Shown piece after piece: positions 1-11,800 of a DNA stretch of 64,000 nucleotides. Position numbers and translations under genes: made by a program. Position 1 is the stretch's first letter, and each line of letters opens with the position of its first letter. Below the pieces are notes generated by a model. It ran no database searches. It worked only from the letters and a program-made list of their open reading frames with translations, and had not been told where the DNA came from. This DNA is from Pontederia crassipes (lineage: Eukaryota > Streptophyta > Magnoliopsida > Commelinales > Pontederiaceae): positions 49,069,353 through 49,133,352 of the forward strand of contig CM060198.1 of NCBI GenBank assembly GCA_030549335.1. Reading direction: 5' to 3'.

Positions 1-1681
1 GTCGGACATCTTCCTTCCTCCCTCCTGAAACTCGCATAGTAAAAGGATAATTTTTTATGCACTTGGGTTTAAGCTTGGGTGTTTTCCTTTTACATATCTT
101 GGTGCCCTGATCTCGTACAAATATATATCATACACTGAGCAGATGTTTCTATTTGATAAGGCCATTGCTTGGCTTGCTAGTTGGAAAAGTAAGTTGTTCA
201 ATTAGGGGGAAAGGCCACCCTCATCAACTCTATGCTTAGCGTTATGCGTGTGTCTTACATTAACATATCTAGTGGTGTCATTGAATTAATTGAGAGGCTC
301 TCTAGGGTTTTTTTAGGAGCTCGAGGGAGATCATAGAGCCACTCACTTGATTAATTGGCGAACTATCCAACTGCTTGGGGGAGGAGGGTCTAGGCATCAG
401 AAATATTTCCCATGTTCGTAGTTCCTTCCTATCAAGGAGGGTAATGAACATCCTCAATAGTTGTAACTGTCCATGGGTTAATACAGTTATAAGTAAATAT
501 CACTCTCTCCTTCCAATCCAGGAGGGTAATGAACATCCTCAATAGTTGTAACTGTCCATGGGTTAATAGAGTTATAAGTAAATATCACCCTCTTCATCCT
601 TCGTCTCTTGTCACCTCTTCAGGCCACTATGGGGCTTGGCAAATGATTCTTAGTGATATTACTGAACTTAGGTCAAATTTTAAGAACATTGGAAATGATT
701 TGTCTACTTCAATCTCGGAGAATCTCTAGGTATTCATTACGCCCCTGCAGTGAATGCCTAGCTTTATAAATACATCGATACCACTTGACAACCTTACTGT
801 TAGCTCCCACCTCAATCAAGGAAGGTGGTTTCTCATATTTTGAACATTTATATTTCCTATTTCTCCAATGTTGATGTATGAATGGCACTCTATGGCATTG
901 CTAATGTCAAATATGTATACAACCTCTTGTGCTAGTAGGCCTTGCCACCACTTGTGGTTGGGCGGCCTCCTTGGAAACATGTTTGGAAGATTCACATTCC
1001 CCAAAATACACATATTCCTTTGGAAGCTCTTACATAATTGGCTTCCCACCTTGGATTCTATACTATGTTTTAACTCTTCTATTGATCCTACCCACAAACT
1101 CTATGATATCACTCTTGGCATGAATGTCCACCTCTTCTTTCATAGCCCTCTAGTTTTGGTCTCTTGTTCAAAACAACCTAAAAATCTTTTGTTCTATTTC
1201 TTTGATACCTAGGGTTTGATGATTGTTATAGGAGGGTGCCTCAATAGACCAAAAATATTTTACTATCTTTATTCTCCTTATGTAGCTAGGGTCTTTAGAA
1301 TATGTGAAACAACCTGCACTTTCAATGTTAGTGCAACCATCTAGATGGTCTGGGAGAAGGTCCTCGCAGGAATCATTGAGTATAAGATCCTGGTTCACAT
1401 GGATTTTGAAACTCTCATATGCTGCTATGGAAATGTTCCTGCCCTTGGAGAATAAAATGTCATGAACAACATTTTGGAATTCCTCTATAAACTTTCTTCT
1501 ATGGTTGTCCAACATTGTTATAGAGAATCAAATAGATGTGCTGACTTTCTTGCTAATTTTGCCTGATCCAATGGATGGGACCACTTTTGGGAGTCTAACC
1601 CTCCTCCAGGTATTCTCCATATTTTGTACGAGGACAATTCACTCTTTATAACAATTTACAACAAACTTTATTTAAAAAAAA
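1..1681 (+). mobile_element. L1-type LINE, 3' part of ORF2 and tail (cut by window edge)
   Basis: This is the decayed 3' end of a plant L1-type non-LTR retrotransposon. A YLGxxI-type reverse transcriptase 'thumb' motif is readable near 95-125. It is followed by the region that ends with the helix of the type RVFLGAR near 300-335. A zf-RVT-like block (KIHIFLWKLLHNWLP) is at about 990-1050. An RNase H C-terminus (ESNRCADFLANFA) is at about 1523-1565, with the usual downstream PPPGIL stretch. The copy ends in a short A tail at 1674-1681. Stops and frame changes are frequent, so it is a dead copy. The 5' half lies outside the window. The order of domains is seen directly; the L1 class comes from family knowledge. 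Confidence 0.8.
429..592. repeat. 85-bp tandem duplication inside the LINE
   Basis: Two adjacent copies with an 85-bp period (the GGAGGGTAATGAACATCC segment starts at 436 and again at 521). They are nearly identical over about 75 bp, including the segment around CTGTCCATGGGTTAATA. The near identity inside an otherwise heavily decayed LINE suggests a local duplication after insertion. Confidence 0.85.
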
Positions 1682-2012
1682 GGACTATATCCTAGTTTCA
1701 TTTGCTTTCTTAAAATGATATTTCAAATCATCCAAACTTTCTTTGCATATTGAGATTAAGATAAGCGATTGAGCAAATTCTTCGAAAGAGTGCTTACAGT
1801 CTAAGAATTAACTAATGCATTGCATCTTTTCCATTGAAAATAAAGAGACCTCTCAGTGAGTTATAAAAAGATCCATCAACAAAAATATATTTATTCTGGA
1901 TTAAATGGGCATCCTGACTAAATGGGCGCCCTTCAGATTTCTCTTGGACGACGGAACTGATTTGAGAGTGAATGGTCAGTTTTCAACTCTTAAAAAGAGA
2001 GAACCGTACCAA
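1682..2012. other. Intergenic, no gene seen
   Basis: AT-rich sequence between the LINE tail and the SINE-like head. No convincing coding or RNA gene was seen. Confidence 0.6.
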
Positions 2013-2100
2013 CAAGGGTTGGGGTGGAGTGGTAGCAGCTCCTCTTCGCTTAAGTAGAGGTCTCGAGATCGAGTCCTTGAGAATGCAAAAAAAAAATTTG
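2013..2100 (+). mobile_element. tRNA-like SINE head (candidate)
   Basis: A stretch of about 75 nt starting near GGGTTGGGGTGGAGTGGTAG resembles the head of a tRNA-derived plant SINE. It has a box A-like GGAGTGGTAGC at about 2027 and a box B-like GAGATCGAGTCC at 2065-2076, followed by an A-rich run at 2088-2097. Only the second half recurs in the next tandem copy (from 2561), so the full head is present once. It could instead be a tRNA pseudogene fragment. The 3' end of any SINE body is unclear. Confidence 0.4.
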
Positions 2101-3080
2101 TTGGGAGCCGACACCCCGATGCTGCTCAACGATGCCCCTACGCTGCTCGAAGATGCCACGACGAGGATCGGGACGATTCGGGGCATGCACTGTCAAGGCG
2201 AACAATGTCGTCCCTCGACATCGGATCTCACTGTGATCGGGGCGGACGACGATGTCTCTAGTGGCGTTGGGGTGAAGTGCATATTTGGGGGTTCTGAGTG
2301 AAATAAAAAAAAGGATGGGAATGTTTTTTTTTCAATTTGTAAAAAAAAGCCAACAGTTCACACTCATTTAAGGTGAAGTTAGATTTGTCATCTAAGAGAA
2401 ATCGGATGAGCACCGATTTAAGCATGATGATCCTGCCCATTTAGATGGAGAGGATGCCCATTTAATCCATTTATTCTTTATGAACAATCAGTTATAAAAA
2501 TTATTGCTCCATTTTGCATATTTACTCTAACCAATTAGCTAATAAAGAATTAGAATTTCTCCTCTTCGCTTAAGCAGAGGTCTCGAGATCGAGTCCCTGT
2601 GAATGCAAAAAAACAATTTGTTGGGAGCTGACACCCCGATGCTGCTCCACGATGCTCCTACACTGCTTGAAGATGCCACGACGAGGATCGAGGCGATTCG
2701 GGGCATGCACTGTCGACGCGAATAGTGTCGTCCCTCGACATCGGATCTCACTACGATCGGGGCGGACGACGACATCTCTAGTGGCGTTGGGGTGAAGTGC
2801 ATATTTAGGGGTTCTGAGTGAAATAAAAAAGAGGATGGGAATGTTTTTTTTTTCAATTTGTAAAAAAAACCAACAGTTCACTCTCATTTAAGGTGAAGTT
2901 AGATTCGTCATCCAAGAGAAATCAGACGAGCGCTAATTTAAGCATGATTATCCTGCCCATTTAGATGGAGAGGAGGCCCATTTAATCCATTTATTCTTTA
3001 TGAATAATAAGTTATAAAAATTATTGCTCCATTTTGCATAATTACTCTAACCAATTGGCTGATAAAGAATCAGAATTTCT
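2041..3080. repeat. 520-bp tandem duplication (2 units)
   Basis: 2041-2560 and 2561-3080 are two head-to-tail copies of a 520-bp unit. Each starts CCTCTTCGCTTAAG and ends in the GAATTTCT context. Similarity is high throughout, including a GC-rich first half (GACACCCCGATGCTGCTC, GGGGCGGACGACGA) and an AT-rich second half (CCATTTAATCCATTTATTC). The long minus-strand open frames here come from the GC-rich half, are not conserved between the two copies in a gene-like way, and are not called as genes. Confidence 0.9.
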
Positions 3081-4049
3081 CATGTAGCACCAAAAGCATT
3101 CAGAAAAAGAGGACTCATAGGATCAATCCCAACAGATATGGAAATACCATAATTCAATTCAATAAAAACTCAAAAAAACCCAAAAACCAATTCGATGGCA
3201 GAAGTTGACATGGAAGGCATCAACATCTAGATCATATCTCACCATGATAAAGCTTAATTCTCATCTTCACCTTAACACCATTATCACAAATCTGAACTTG
3301 GAAGTAAAAGAAATTAGATATAGAAGAATTGGGGGAAGAACGCTCAAAACTTCCTTTTTCTTCTATTATTTTCTCTCTTAAATTCAAATGTAATATGTAC
3401 ATATCAGCTACTTTTCTATGTTCTAGAGGAGTTTATATTTCATTATATTGCATCCCATGTAACAACGTCATAAAGATAAAGAATAGTTTCAAACATAAGA
3501 AAAAAAATAGAATAGAAAATAGACTTGCAATACATAACATTGATCAACATAGAATGAAGAGAGCACTATGTAATTTTATTTATCAACAAATTTCACATTA
3601 AGAGATACATGTCACAATCATCAGATGATTTCGAATGTCAAATACTTTATCTTAGTTCAAGTTAAGTTAAAATTTTCATAATGAATCATTCTAGAAAATG
3701 CGTACATTTTAATAATGACTAAAATGTTAATTTTAAATTTAAGTTAAAAATCTAGAATAGATCAGTCAAGGAAATGAGGAAATATTACTTAAATTTGGAT
3801 TTTTTTATCTATGTGATATATATCTTGGATACATAATGTATTGTTCTAATATGAAGCACCATTTCATCACAAATATGGGTGTTTTTTTCTTCAAAACCAA
3901 GGGATGTTTAAGTGTTTATATATACTCTTTAGGATTTGACCTTATGAGATATATCACTATTATAATCCTTTAGCTTTTTAATTTAATTTAATGTAATAAA
4001 ATTGCAATGAGGTCCAAACGCATGTAATTCATAAATTGTAGGATCACAA
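3081..4049. other. AT-rich intergenic, nothing recognised
   Basis: No gene-like coding pattern. The open frame at 3329-3601 (+) has low-complexity AT composition and no family resemblance. Confidence 0.6.
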
Positions 4050-4799
4050 TGCACCAAGAGTGAATTGGTGTTTAATCCATAATACATATTTTATGAAAAT
4101 CACCGCGAAAGCTTAAAATAGATTCCGTAAACTTAAAATCAAACACAATAATTCTCAATCACATGCACAATAGAGTATGAAGAAGGGCACAAGAAAGGTG
4201 AGGGATTTGTTGACGAGGTTCAGCCATATGTTAGCCTACGTCCCTACTCTCACTTCTTGACTTCGAGATCGTTGGAAATTTCACCAACACCCTTTCTTGT
4301 ATCCAAATAGACTAAGGAAGGAACCTTTTACACTATCTTTTTTTTCAATTTCTAGAGGCAAGGTAATATCTCCTCATAGGAAACGTTCACCCGGATCTTT
4401 TTTCCGCACAAGAGATAAGATATAATCTCTTATCACTTAGGAGCTAAATCATCAATTACAATATTATTACAACACTTCCAAATCTCTCTTTCACAATTGA
4501 AAAATCTATAATTTTGAGCTCAATATGACTTCTTGGGTGCACACAAGTGTTTTCCTAACTTTTTCTCAGAACCCTTAGTCTTCTTGACGTGTTTTGGACA
4601 TCTTTTACAGCCTTCAACATTCCCTATAATCGTTGGCACTCAAAACTAGTCATTTTGTATTTTCTAGCATTGAAGCGGACGTCCACTCCTCCCAACGGTT
4701 GTCCGTTGTAGCCTTTGACCTTGTCTTTTTTTTGAAGTGGACATCCTCTTCTCAAAACAATCATCCGCTACTCCTAATGATAGCCTAACAAATTTGCAT

Positions 4800-5360
4800 T
4801 CTTTTCTACATATCTTTTTGCACAATCATTCAAATGAGATAATTTCTTATTCTATTATAGCTAGCAAAATCATCTACAACTTTGATATTCATTTTTTATT
4901 CAAAATCTATTGAAATTATAGCATAATATTATGGGAAAATTTCGTACATAAAGTTTACCATTCCAAATTAAACTTTTTGGACTCTTATTTTATATACATA
5001 ATTTTTTGCACGGGTATCCAAATGTGATGATTTAAGCCTACGGAAAACTAACAATATTATCTACAATATTTATATTTATATTTCAATCAAAATCTAATGA
5101 TAAAGTAGTCAAATATTATGTGCAAGTTCGGTGCATAAAAATATTAACTTCAAATAGAGCATTTTGGACTTCACTTTTTTAAACATAATTTTTTATGTAT
5201 TTGCCCAAATGATATAATTCTTAATTATGTAAAAAAGCTAAAAGAATTATTTATAACCTTTGTATTAACCTCTTAATATAAATCCCACCGGAATATAGAC
5301 AAATATCAATCGAAATTTTAGTGCACGAATTAACTCGTTCCTTTTAAAACTTTTTTGCAC
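4800..5360. repeat. Degenerate tandem repeat, about 187-bp period, three units
   Basis: A phrase of the type TTTTTTGCACnnGTATCCAAATGtGATnATTT recurs near 4815, 5003 and 5189. Each time it is followed by similar blocks (a 'CTA..AAAATnATCTACAACnTTnATATT' block, then 'AATATTATG..AATTTnGTnCATAAA', then 'TTTTGGACT'). The spacing is about 187 bp, and a partial fourth start is near 5345. The units are strongly diverged. The upstream part (about 4050-4790), with the phrase TTGTTGACGAGGTTCAGCC, looks like part of a dispersed repeat but could not be classified. Confidence 0.6.
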
Positions 5361-6899
5361 TTTAAATATAAATCTATTTTTTTAAGATTTATTTAATCAA
5401 AATATAATTACCTAGATCATAAATACTTTATTCTAATATAAATCTCATTTATTCTTCTATACGTTTATCACTAACACTTACCACTCATCGACTATCCTTT
5501 TAATTTCTTTAATGCAAAAGGTCTCTACTTAAATTTTTCTACATTAAAAAAAATGAAAGGAGGTATTAATTCTGAATTGAATTATATGTAACTGAAACAT
5601 GATATGCATGCATTCGGTGTAATTAACTAAAATATAAATGACCGAGTTTAAATATCGCTATTATTGAAGATAAACAAGATAAGAAATTTAAAGAGAAGTT
5701 ACTTATAATTAACAGCATCACTGTAAATATAAAATGTTTGAACGCCTCTATATCTATATGATCATCTTTAAATGATGATGACTTCAAAATCCAAATTTAA
5801 GACTATTTTTTTTCATTTATCAAAACAAAGTTTAAATTAGCAGTCAATTCGAATAGTCAAAATATTTAAATGTTTAGGATTGATTGGAATGCATCTTCAT
5901 CTTTGCATTCATCACAAAGGATAGTGGACGTTTTGTTTGAGCTTTCCTTCCTGCCTTTTTCTGTGTTAGTGATCCACAGGACGACTCATTAGCTAAATTA
6001 ATCAAATTCTAAATGTATAATTATGACGACTCATTATTAAAAGTATTCTAACCAAAAACTTTACCATCAATATATAGAGAGAGAGAAGTGTACTTATATT
6101 ATAATAAAAATATAAATTTAAAATTTGATTTAGTATGATTAAAAATTTACAAATATCATATATATATCCCCGTTAGAATAAGCTGCACTTCATATTTAAT
6201 TCACATCATTGTCCACTAATTGTCAGGGTGCATCTAATTGTTTGCATGACACGAGGCCAAGAAATGTTTCAACTCACACGTTTGCAACATGGAGTAAGTA
6301 AACATTCTGACATATATATGGTTGAGAAGGAGAACTTAAAAAAAGTAAAAGTTTCTTGTAAGTGGATGATTAATAAAATGTCAACTTGTGCATATCATAT
6401 AAATCATATCAAGTGTGCGAATTTAATCATCTAGCACTAACAATGAATCAAGTGTGAGATTAATTAATTAGTGAGCCAAATATTAGACTAGATTAAATAC
6501 TACAACTTGCGAATAAGATTCATATGGTCGAACAAAAAGATCCATTTGCTTGAGATTAGGGGCTGGCTTTCATACTTTTGTTCCCGGGACAAAAAGAAAA
6601 TTGTCCTTGTTAGGTTCTTAAATATTGTCTTTGTTCTTGGGAGGAACGAAACACATTCGCCCTGTTTTTTTTCTTGTTCCGATTAAACATCATTTAATGG
6701 TGCGGAGTCCAATGATGCAAAATAATGCCGTCTGATAAAAGAAAGGAGTTCAGAGTTTGTACAATCGGTTTTTCCGATACCAAATAGTCGGATAAATTAT
6801 ATCAAACTTTTTAAATTTGACGTTTATTTATTTTCAACGCTACCTTTCAATTTTATTTTGTAAGTTCTCCATCTTTTAATTCTTTTAAGTTCTCCAAAT
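5361..6899. other. AT-rich intergenic, nothing recognised
   Basis: Long AT-rich tract without coding structure. The small frame at 6228-6434 shows no family features. Confidence 0.6.
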
Positions 6900-7171
6900 A
6901 CTGATGATTGCCCGTTCCCCGGATGTCCAGCTGATGTGGCGACGTTCTCTCTCCGTCACGCAGGCAATCGTCCGACGTGGCACCGCCACGCAGATTACGC
7001 TCCATGTCAATAAATTATTAAAAAATATAATATAATAATAATAATAAATAAAAAAGGATGCCACCCCTCCTTTCTTCGATCACCAGTGTCCTAGGGAGGC
7101 GGCCAACGGAGGAGGTGGGATTGCCTTAGCGCCATCACCTGAGGTCACAGAGAGAGGGGCCATAACTGCCT

Positions 7172-7192
7172 CCCCCCCCCCCCCCCCCCCCC
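7172..7192. repeat. Poly-C tract (21 C) in a GC-rich island
   Basis: An unbroken run of 21 C lies inside a GC-rich block (about 6900-7280) surrounded by AT-rich DNA. The minus strand therefore holds G21. The flanks are CT-rich (CCACCTCCTCCC). No gene was recognised here; the minus-strand frame at 7080-7280 is low-complexity and has its poly-Gly created by the run. Confidence 0.85.
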
Positions 7193-7289
7193 ACCTCCTC
7201 CCTTTTTTTTCCCTATCGACATGGGAGGAGGGGAGCACCCTCCTCTGTGCATCGTCGGCGCCATGCGAGGAGAGGGCCAAAATATGTGT

Positions 7290-8140
7290 TCGTTGATGAC
7301 GTGTAGAGCTTCGGAGTCATTTTTTAATTATTATTTTTTAATGTCATCACATTAATAAATTACTTGCGTAGAGGAGAAAGAAATTTGTCTCATGGGCTCT
7401 ACGTCGACAGCACGATCGAAAATTGGTCGATCGTAAGTCAAAAAGGCATTTGGTGAAATAAGTTAAACGAAGGAGGGTACTCTCGTTAAAAATTAAAATT
7501 AGAAGGATAACGTTGAGAAAATACCAAAAGTTCAAAGGGCATTTGGCGTAATTTACTTCCAAATAACCCCATTTGACAATGCATGAGATAAAAAAATCAC
7601 CAATGATCTCAAGGGAGGAACATCGAGATCTTCCTAGAACACACAAAAATTCTTAATCAACCTTTGTAAAAATTGGTTGTTTAGCAAATATTTTTGAATA
7701 AGTCCTCTAATTTTCACGCTAACATCAATTTATACGGGGATAAGTGATCAGATTTACAGTTGAAATCTTATGCGACAGATGTTATGATTTTTTTTAGAAA
7801 TATTATTTTTTTAGATCTTCTTCTTTTATAACATTCAAAGGAAAAAAAAGATAAATTGTATAAAATTATTTAATTAGTTACATATATAATTTACTATTAT
7901 ATTTTATGTTGAAAAAAATATTACATTTTAATTCAATTAATTGTCGTGTGCATAAGTGGATGCCATCATAATTTTTAATTTTAAAAATATTAATTTTTAA
8001 TTCAAGAATCGTTGAATCCATATTTAATGGGTTTTTATCAAGTTACATTAATTTAAAAGTTGATAAATTTTTAAACAAAAAACATTTAAGTTAAAAATGT
8101 AACAAAAGCAAAACTTAGGACATTTCACAAATATAATATT

Positions 8141-8178
<38 letters not shown>

Positions 8179-8863
8179 AATTTAATGAGCATGTCATACA
8201 CTTTTTTATCATGTCTATGCCAAACGATTTTACACATATTTTTTTATTTTTGATATTTTTTTTATTAATAGTTTAAAAGATCAATAATACTAATAAAAAT
8301 AACTATTCAAATCATTAACAATAATTATATTTTTGAAAAAAATTACGAGCTTTTGAAGATATCCTTCATAATGAATATAATTATATCTATAATTTACCAA
8401 TCGTTAAATTATATTTTTTTATTGTCCCTCTAAGTTATTAGTAAAGAAATATATCGAAAAAATAAAGAAACCGCATAAAATCGCACGTTCATTTAAGACA
8501 TGAATGAACCATCAACTATTGTGCAATTATGGGTAGCCAAGGCACTGGAAACATGCACAATCAGCATGTGCCATATATTTGGTCGTATAGTAATTATCCA
8601 TAGAGATTAAGGGCTGATTTTTCATCACTGTTAATCATCAGAAGCTCATTGAAGACCACAGTTAACTTAGGATACCACACTCATTCAGGGAAACTTGGAA
8701 GATCATAAACATGTTATATATAACAAAGGCACTTCATACTTTTGATGACGTTAATCCAATAATGTAGGACTCTTGTTAATAGAACCCAGAATAATTGAAG
8801 TTCCCCAAATCATATACAACAAACAGATAACTTATGAGTAGGTGATCTACCAGCTGTGCTATC
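7290..8863. other. Intergenic, downstream of the U-box gene
   Basis: AT-rich sequence with an (AT)n microsatellite at about 8153-8176. It probably contains the 3' UTR of the minus-strand U-box gene just left of 8864. Two related phrases (AAAGGCATTTGGTGAAATAAG at about 7442 and AAGGGCATTTGGCGTAATTTAC at about 7535) suggest a small decayed repeat. No gene seen. Confidence 0.5.
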
Positions 8864-11800
8864 TCACTCATCAATTGGAATTGATAAAGCTGGTTCTGCT
8901 GGCTGCTCTAACTCTAAGATGGCTTGACCAGCACCTTCAGCTTGAGTTGGGTTCTCCTCCTGCAACTCCAGAAACCTGTTCATGAGCTCAAGCAGCTGTG
9001 ATGCCTTCCTCTTGCCTCTGTCAGTGCCATTCTCAACCATTTCCTGTAACAACGCTATGACCCCTGTTTCTCTTGCCTCGGCCAAATGCTGTTGCTGTTG
9101 CTCGCCGTTGCAGAGGTGCAACAGAATAGCTGCTGCATTCTCCTTGTTCCTGGGAGACCCACTTCTGATCACGCTCACCATAACTGGTAACGCCTGAGAT
9201 GCAGCAATTGATGCCTTGCCCTCAGGGTGGCTTGAGAGCATTCCAAGGATAGCAAGTGCCTCATCAAGCATTGCCCCATCAGGATCCATCAATATGTGCA
9301 TTAGTACAGGGATCACTCCAGCTCTGACGGCCCTTCCCTTGTTACCTTGGTAAATGCACAAGTTGAAAAGAGCTGTTGCAGCATCTTTCCTTCCACGTTG
9401 GCTACCCTCACGAAGTAACATTGCAAGAGGTGGAATTGCCCCTGACTCTCCAATTATGACCTTGTTTCTGTCCACCACAGAAAGGCTGAAGAGAGTAGCT
9501 GCTGCATTCTCCCGTGCTTCCATGCTGCCCCTCTTCAGTACATGCACTATGCCTGTCACAGCTTCTGCTGCCATTATGCGACTTTTGTTCTCCTCATAAA
9601 TGGATAGGTTCAGAAGCGCAGTGACAGCATGTTCTTGTGTCCGCACATCAAGTGTGGTTAACAATCTGACAAGTACAGGTATAACACCAGCTTCAGCTAT
9701 ACAGGCTCTGTTCTCGGCATTGCACTTGGCAAGAAGCCGAAGTTCACCTGCAGCTGACCGTTGGTCCTCAAGGCTAGATGATTGTAGTTTGTGAAGAAAA
9801 TCAATGACTTTACCATGTTCACCAGCAGAACAAATTACAGGTTCCTTATTCCCTCGAGCTTGGCGCTTCGGAGGCTCCATGCCATTTGCCTCACACCATA
9901 GTGCTATAAGACTGCGAAGGACATAGTTAGGGGTCAATGATTTGTTGGATAATCTCTGTTGCGTTTTTGGACATGTCTCATGCCCTGCCTCCAGCCATTT
10001 CTCAATAAAAACTCGTTCATAAGTCTGTGAAACAGAAATTTCAAAGTAATTGGAATATTCAATGCAATAGGATAGTATCATCCCGAAAAAAGAAAAACAT
10101 AGAACAATTCACAGACCTGCCCTGTGGATACAATGACTGGATCTCCCATCAGCTCCAGTGATATAGGACATCGGAAGTCGTCAGGGATTACTGGCATTTT
10201 AGCTGTTTCATCAGATGGAAGAATCTTTGAATTTGCTCGGTTGCCCATTTCAAGGCTTTGAGTCTGCATGAAATCCTTGATCCTCTTCAGTAGCACTGAC
10301 ATCTTTTCAATGATCTCTCCCGAATCTTCGCAAGCCAGGACTATCTCGTGCAAAGCAAGTGATTCTTGTTTCAGATCTGATATTGTCATCAGCTGTAATT
10401 TTTCTGCCAAACCTCGCAGAATAGAAGAGTCTACTTTCGTATCAGCACTAAGACCATAAATGGATAAGAGATCATTATAAAGCTCGGCATCAGGAGCATC
10501 AACTCGTTCTTTGGCTCTTCTGAATTGAGCATGCACAAGTTCGACCTGAAAAGATGATACCATTGTTATGCTTGTAGCAACAGAGGGATATAAGGATGAT
10601 ATTTGGTCATGCAAGCTATCTTTAATAGGAATAGCTCCTGAAATGGCTCTACCTGTTCCCTAATCTCATCTGATATCTCAAGCTCATCAAACTCAAGTTC
10701 ACCTAAAACTTGTGCTAGTTGAGTTGTTACATCATGGAATTTTTCCATTATTTTGTCCCTCTCCAGAACCTGCAGGCAGACACCCTGAAATTAGTAATCA
10801 TGGAACATTGGAATTGCTTACAAAGCCAACCAGTTAGCATTCAACAAAAAAATAGAGTGCATGATAACAGAACCAAAAGAAATGAATAAGCTGATAAATG
10901 CTCCTGTAGTGTGGTTGCAAGATAGACCAAGGATTGAAGCTGACATTACTTTTCATTTGTTGGCTATTCATTTGCAATATCTTAGAAATCTATCTCCTTA
11001 ACTATACTTGTTTGAATCAAAGATATAGCTAAAATTGTTACTTATTGATGATGCTTATCATCAAAGATGCAGCTAAAATTATTACTTATTGATGATGTTT
11101 ATCATCTGTGCCTGCTATATTATAGGAATTCTAATTGGTATATTTCCATATTGCGAGTATCCAATGTAGATGCTCTTTGAATTACAATTGATTGAACCCA
11201 ATCACAAGCAATCATGGAATAGTTGTATATCATTGATATTATGTGTGATTTGACTTTCAAGAGCGATCTTTGGGGTTGGGACTTGAGACTTCAGTCTTTT
11301 CATTCATTGCTCAAGGATGTAACCAGTTTTCTGAGAGTAACTCTTTGGGCCTTGATGCGAATTGAGTGCAAAAAATTCAAAGATTAAAAGATAATATCTA
11401 AACAATTTTTCTAAATGTCACTTCAGTGTGAAACAGGTTGAGTGGTGGACATCAGAACAGAAAAAGCAATGAAGTCCCTTTGTATGATATGTGCAACTTC
11501 AACTCTGTCAAAACAAATGAACTACATGAATGCCTTGTTGAATTGACTCCTAAGAGGTGAAGGTTAGCCCATTTAGAACTGTAAGCATGCAGTCAGCATC
11601 TTTTGTAATCCTTTGGAAGTAGCTGCTGAGCCCTACTGCTTGTATTAATTAAGAATTAAACTTTCCCCCAGAGTTCTGACATTTCTGATAAACCTGTTCA
11701 ACATTATGTAATTGGAGCAACACCTTACCTGCATGTCCCATGCGTACGCGGTATGCCAATACATAAGAGCAAAGGTCTTACCAAAGCATACAAGTGCTGG

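Noticed and set aside
1168-1515. 115-aa minus-strand frame
   Set aside because: Antisense to the LINE RNase H region; no independent resemblance.
7080-7280. 66-aa Gly-rich minus-strand frame
   Set aside because: Its glycine run is the C21 tract read backwards; no domain or support as a gene.
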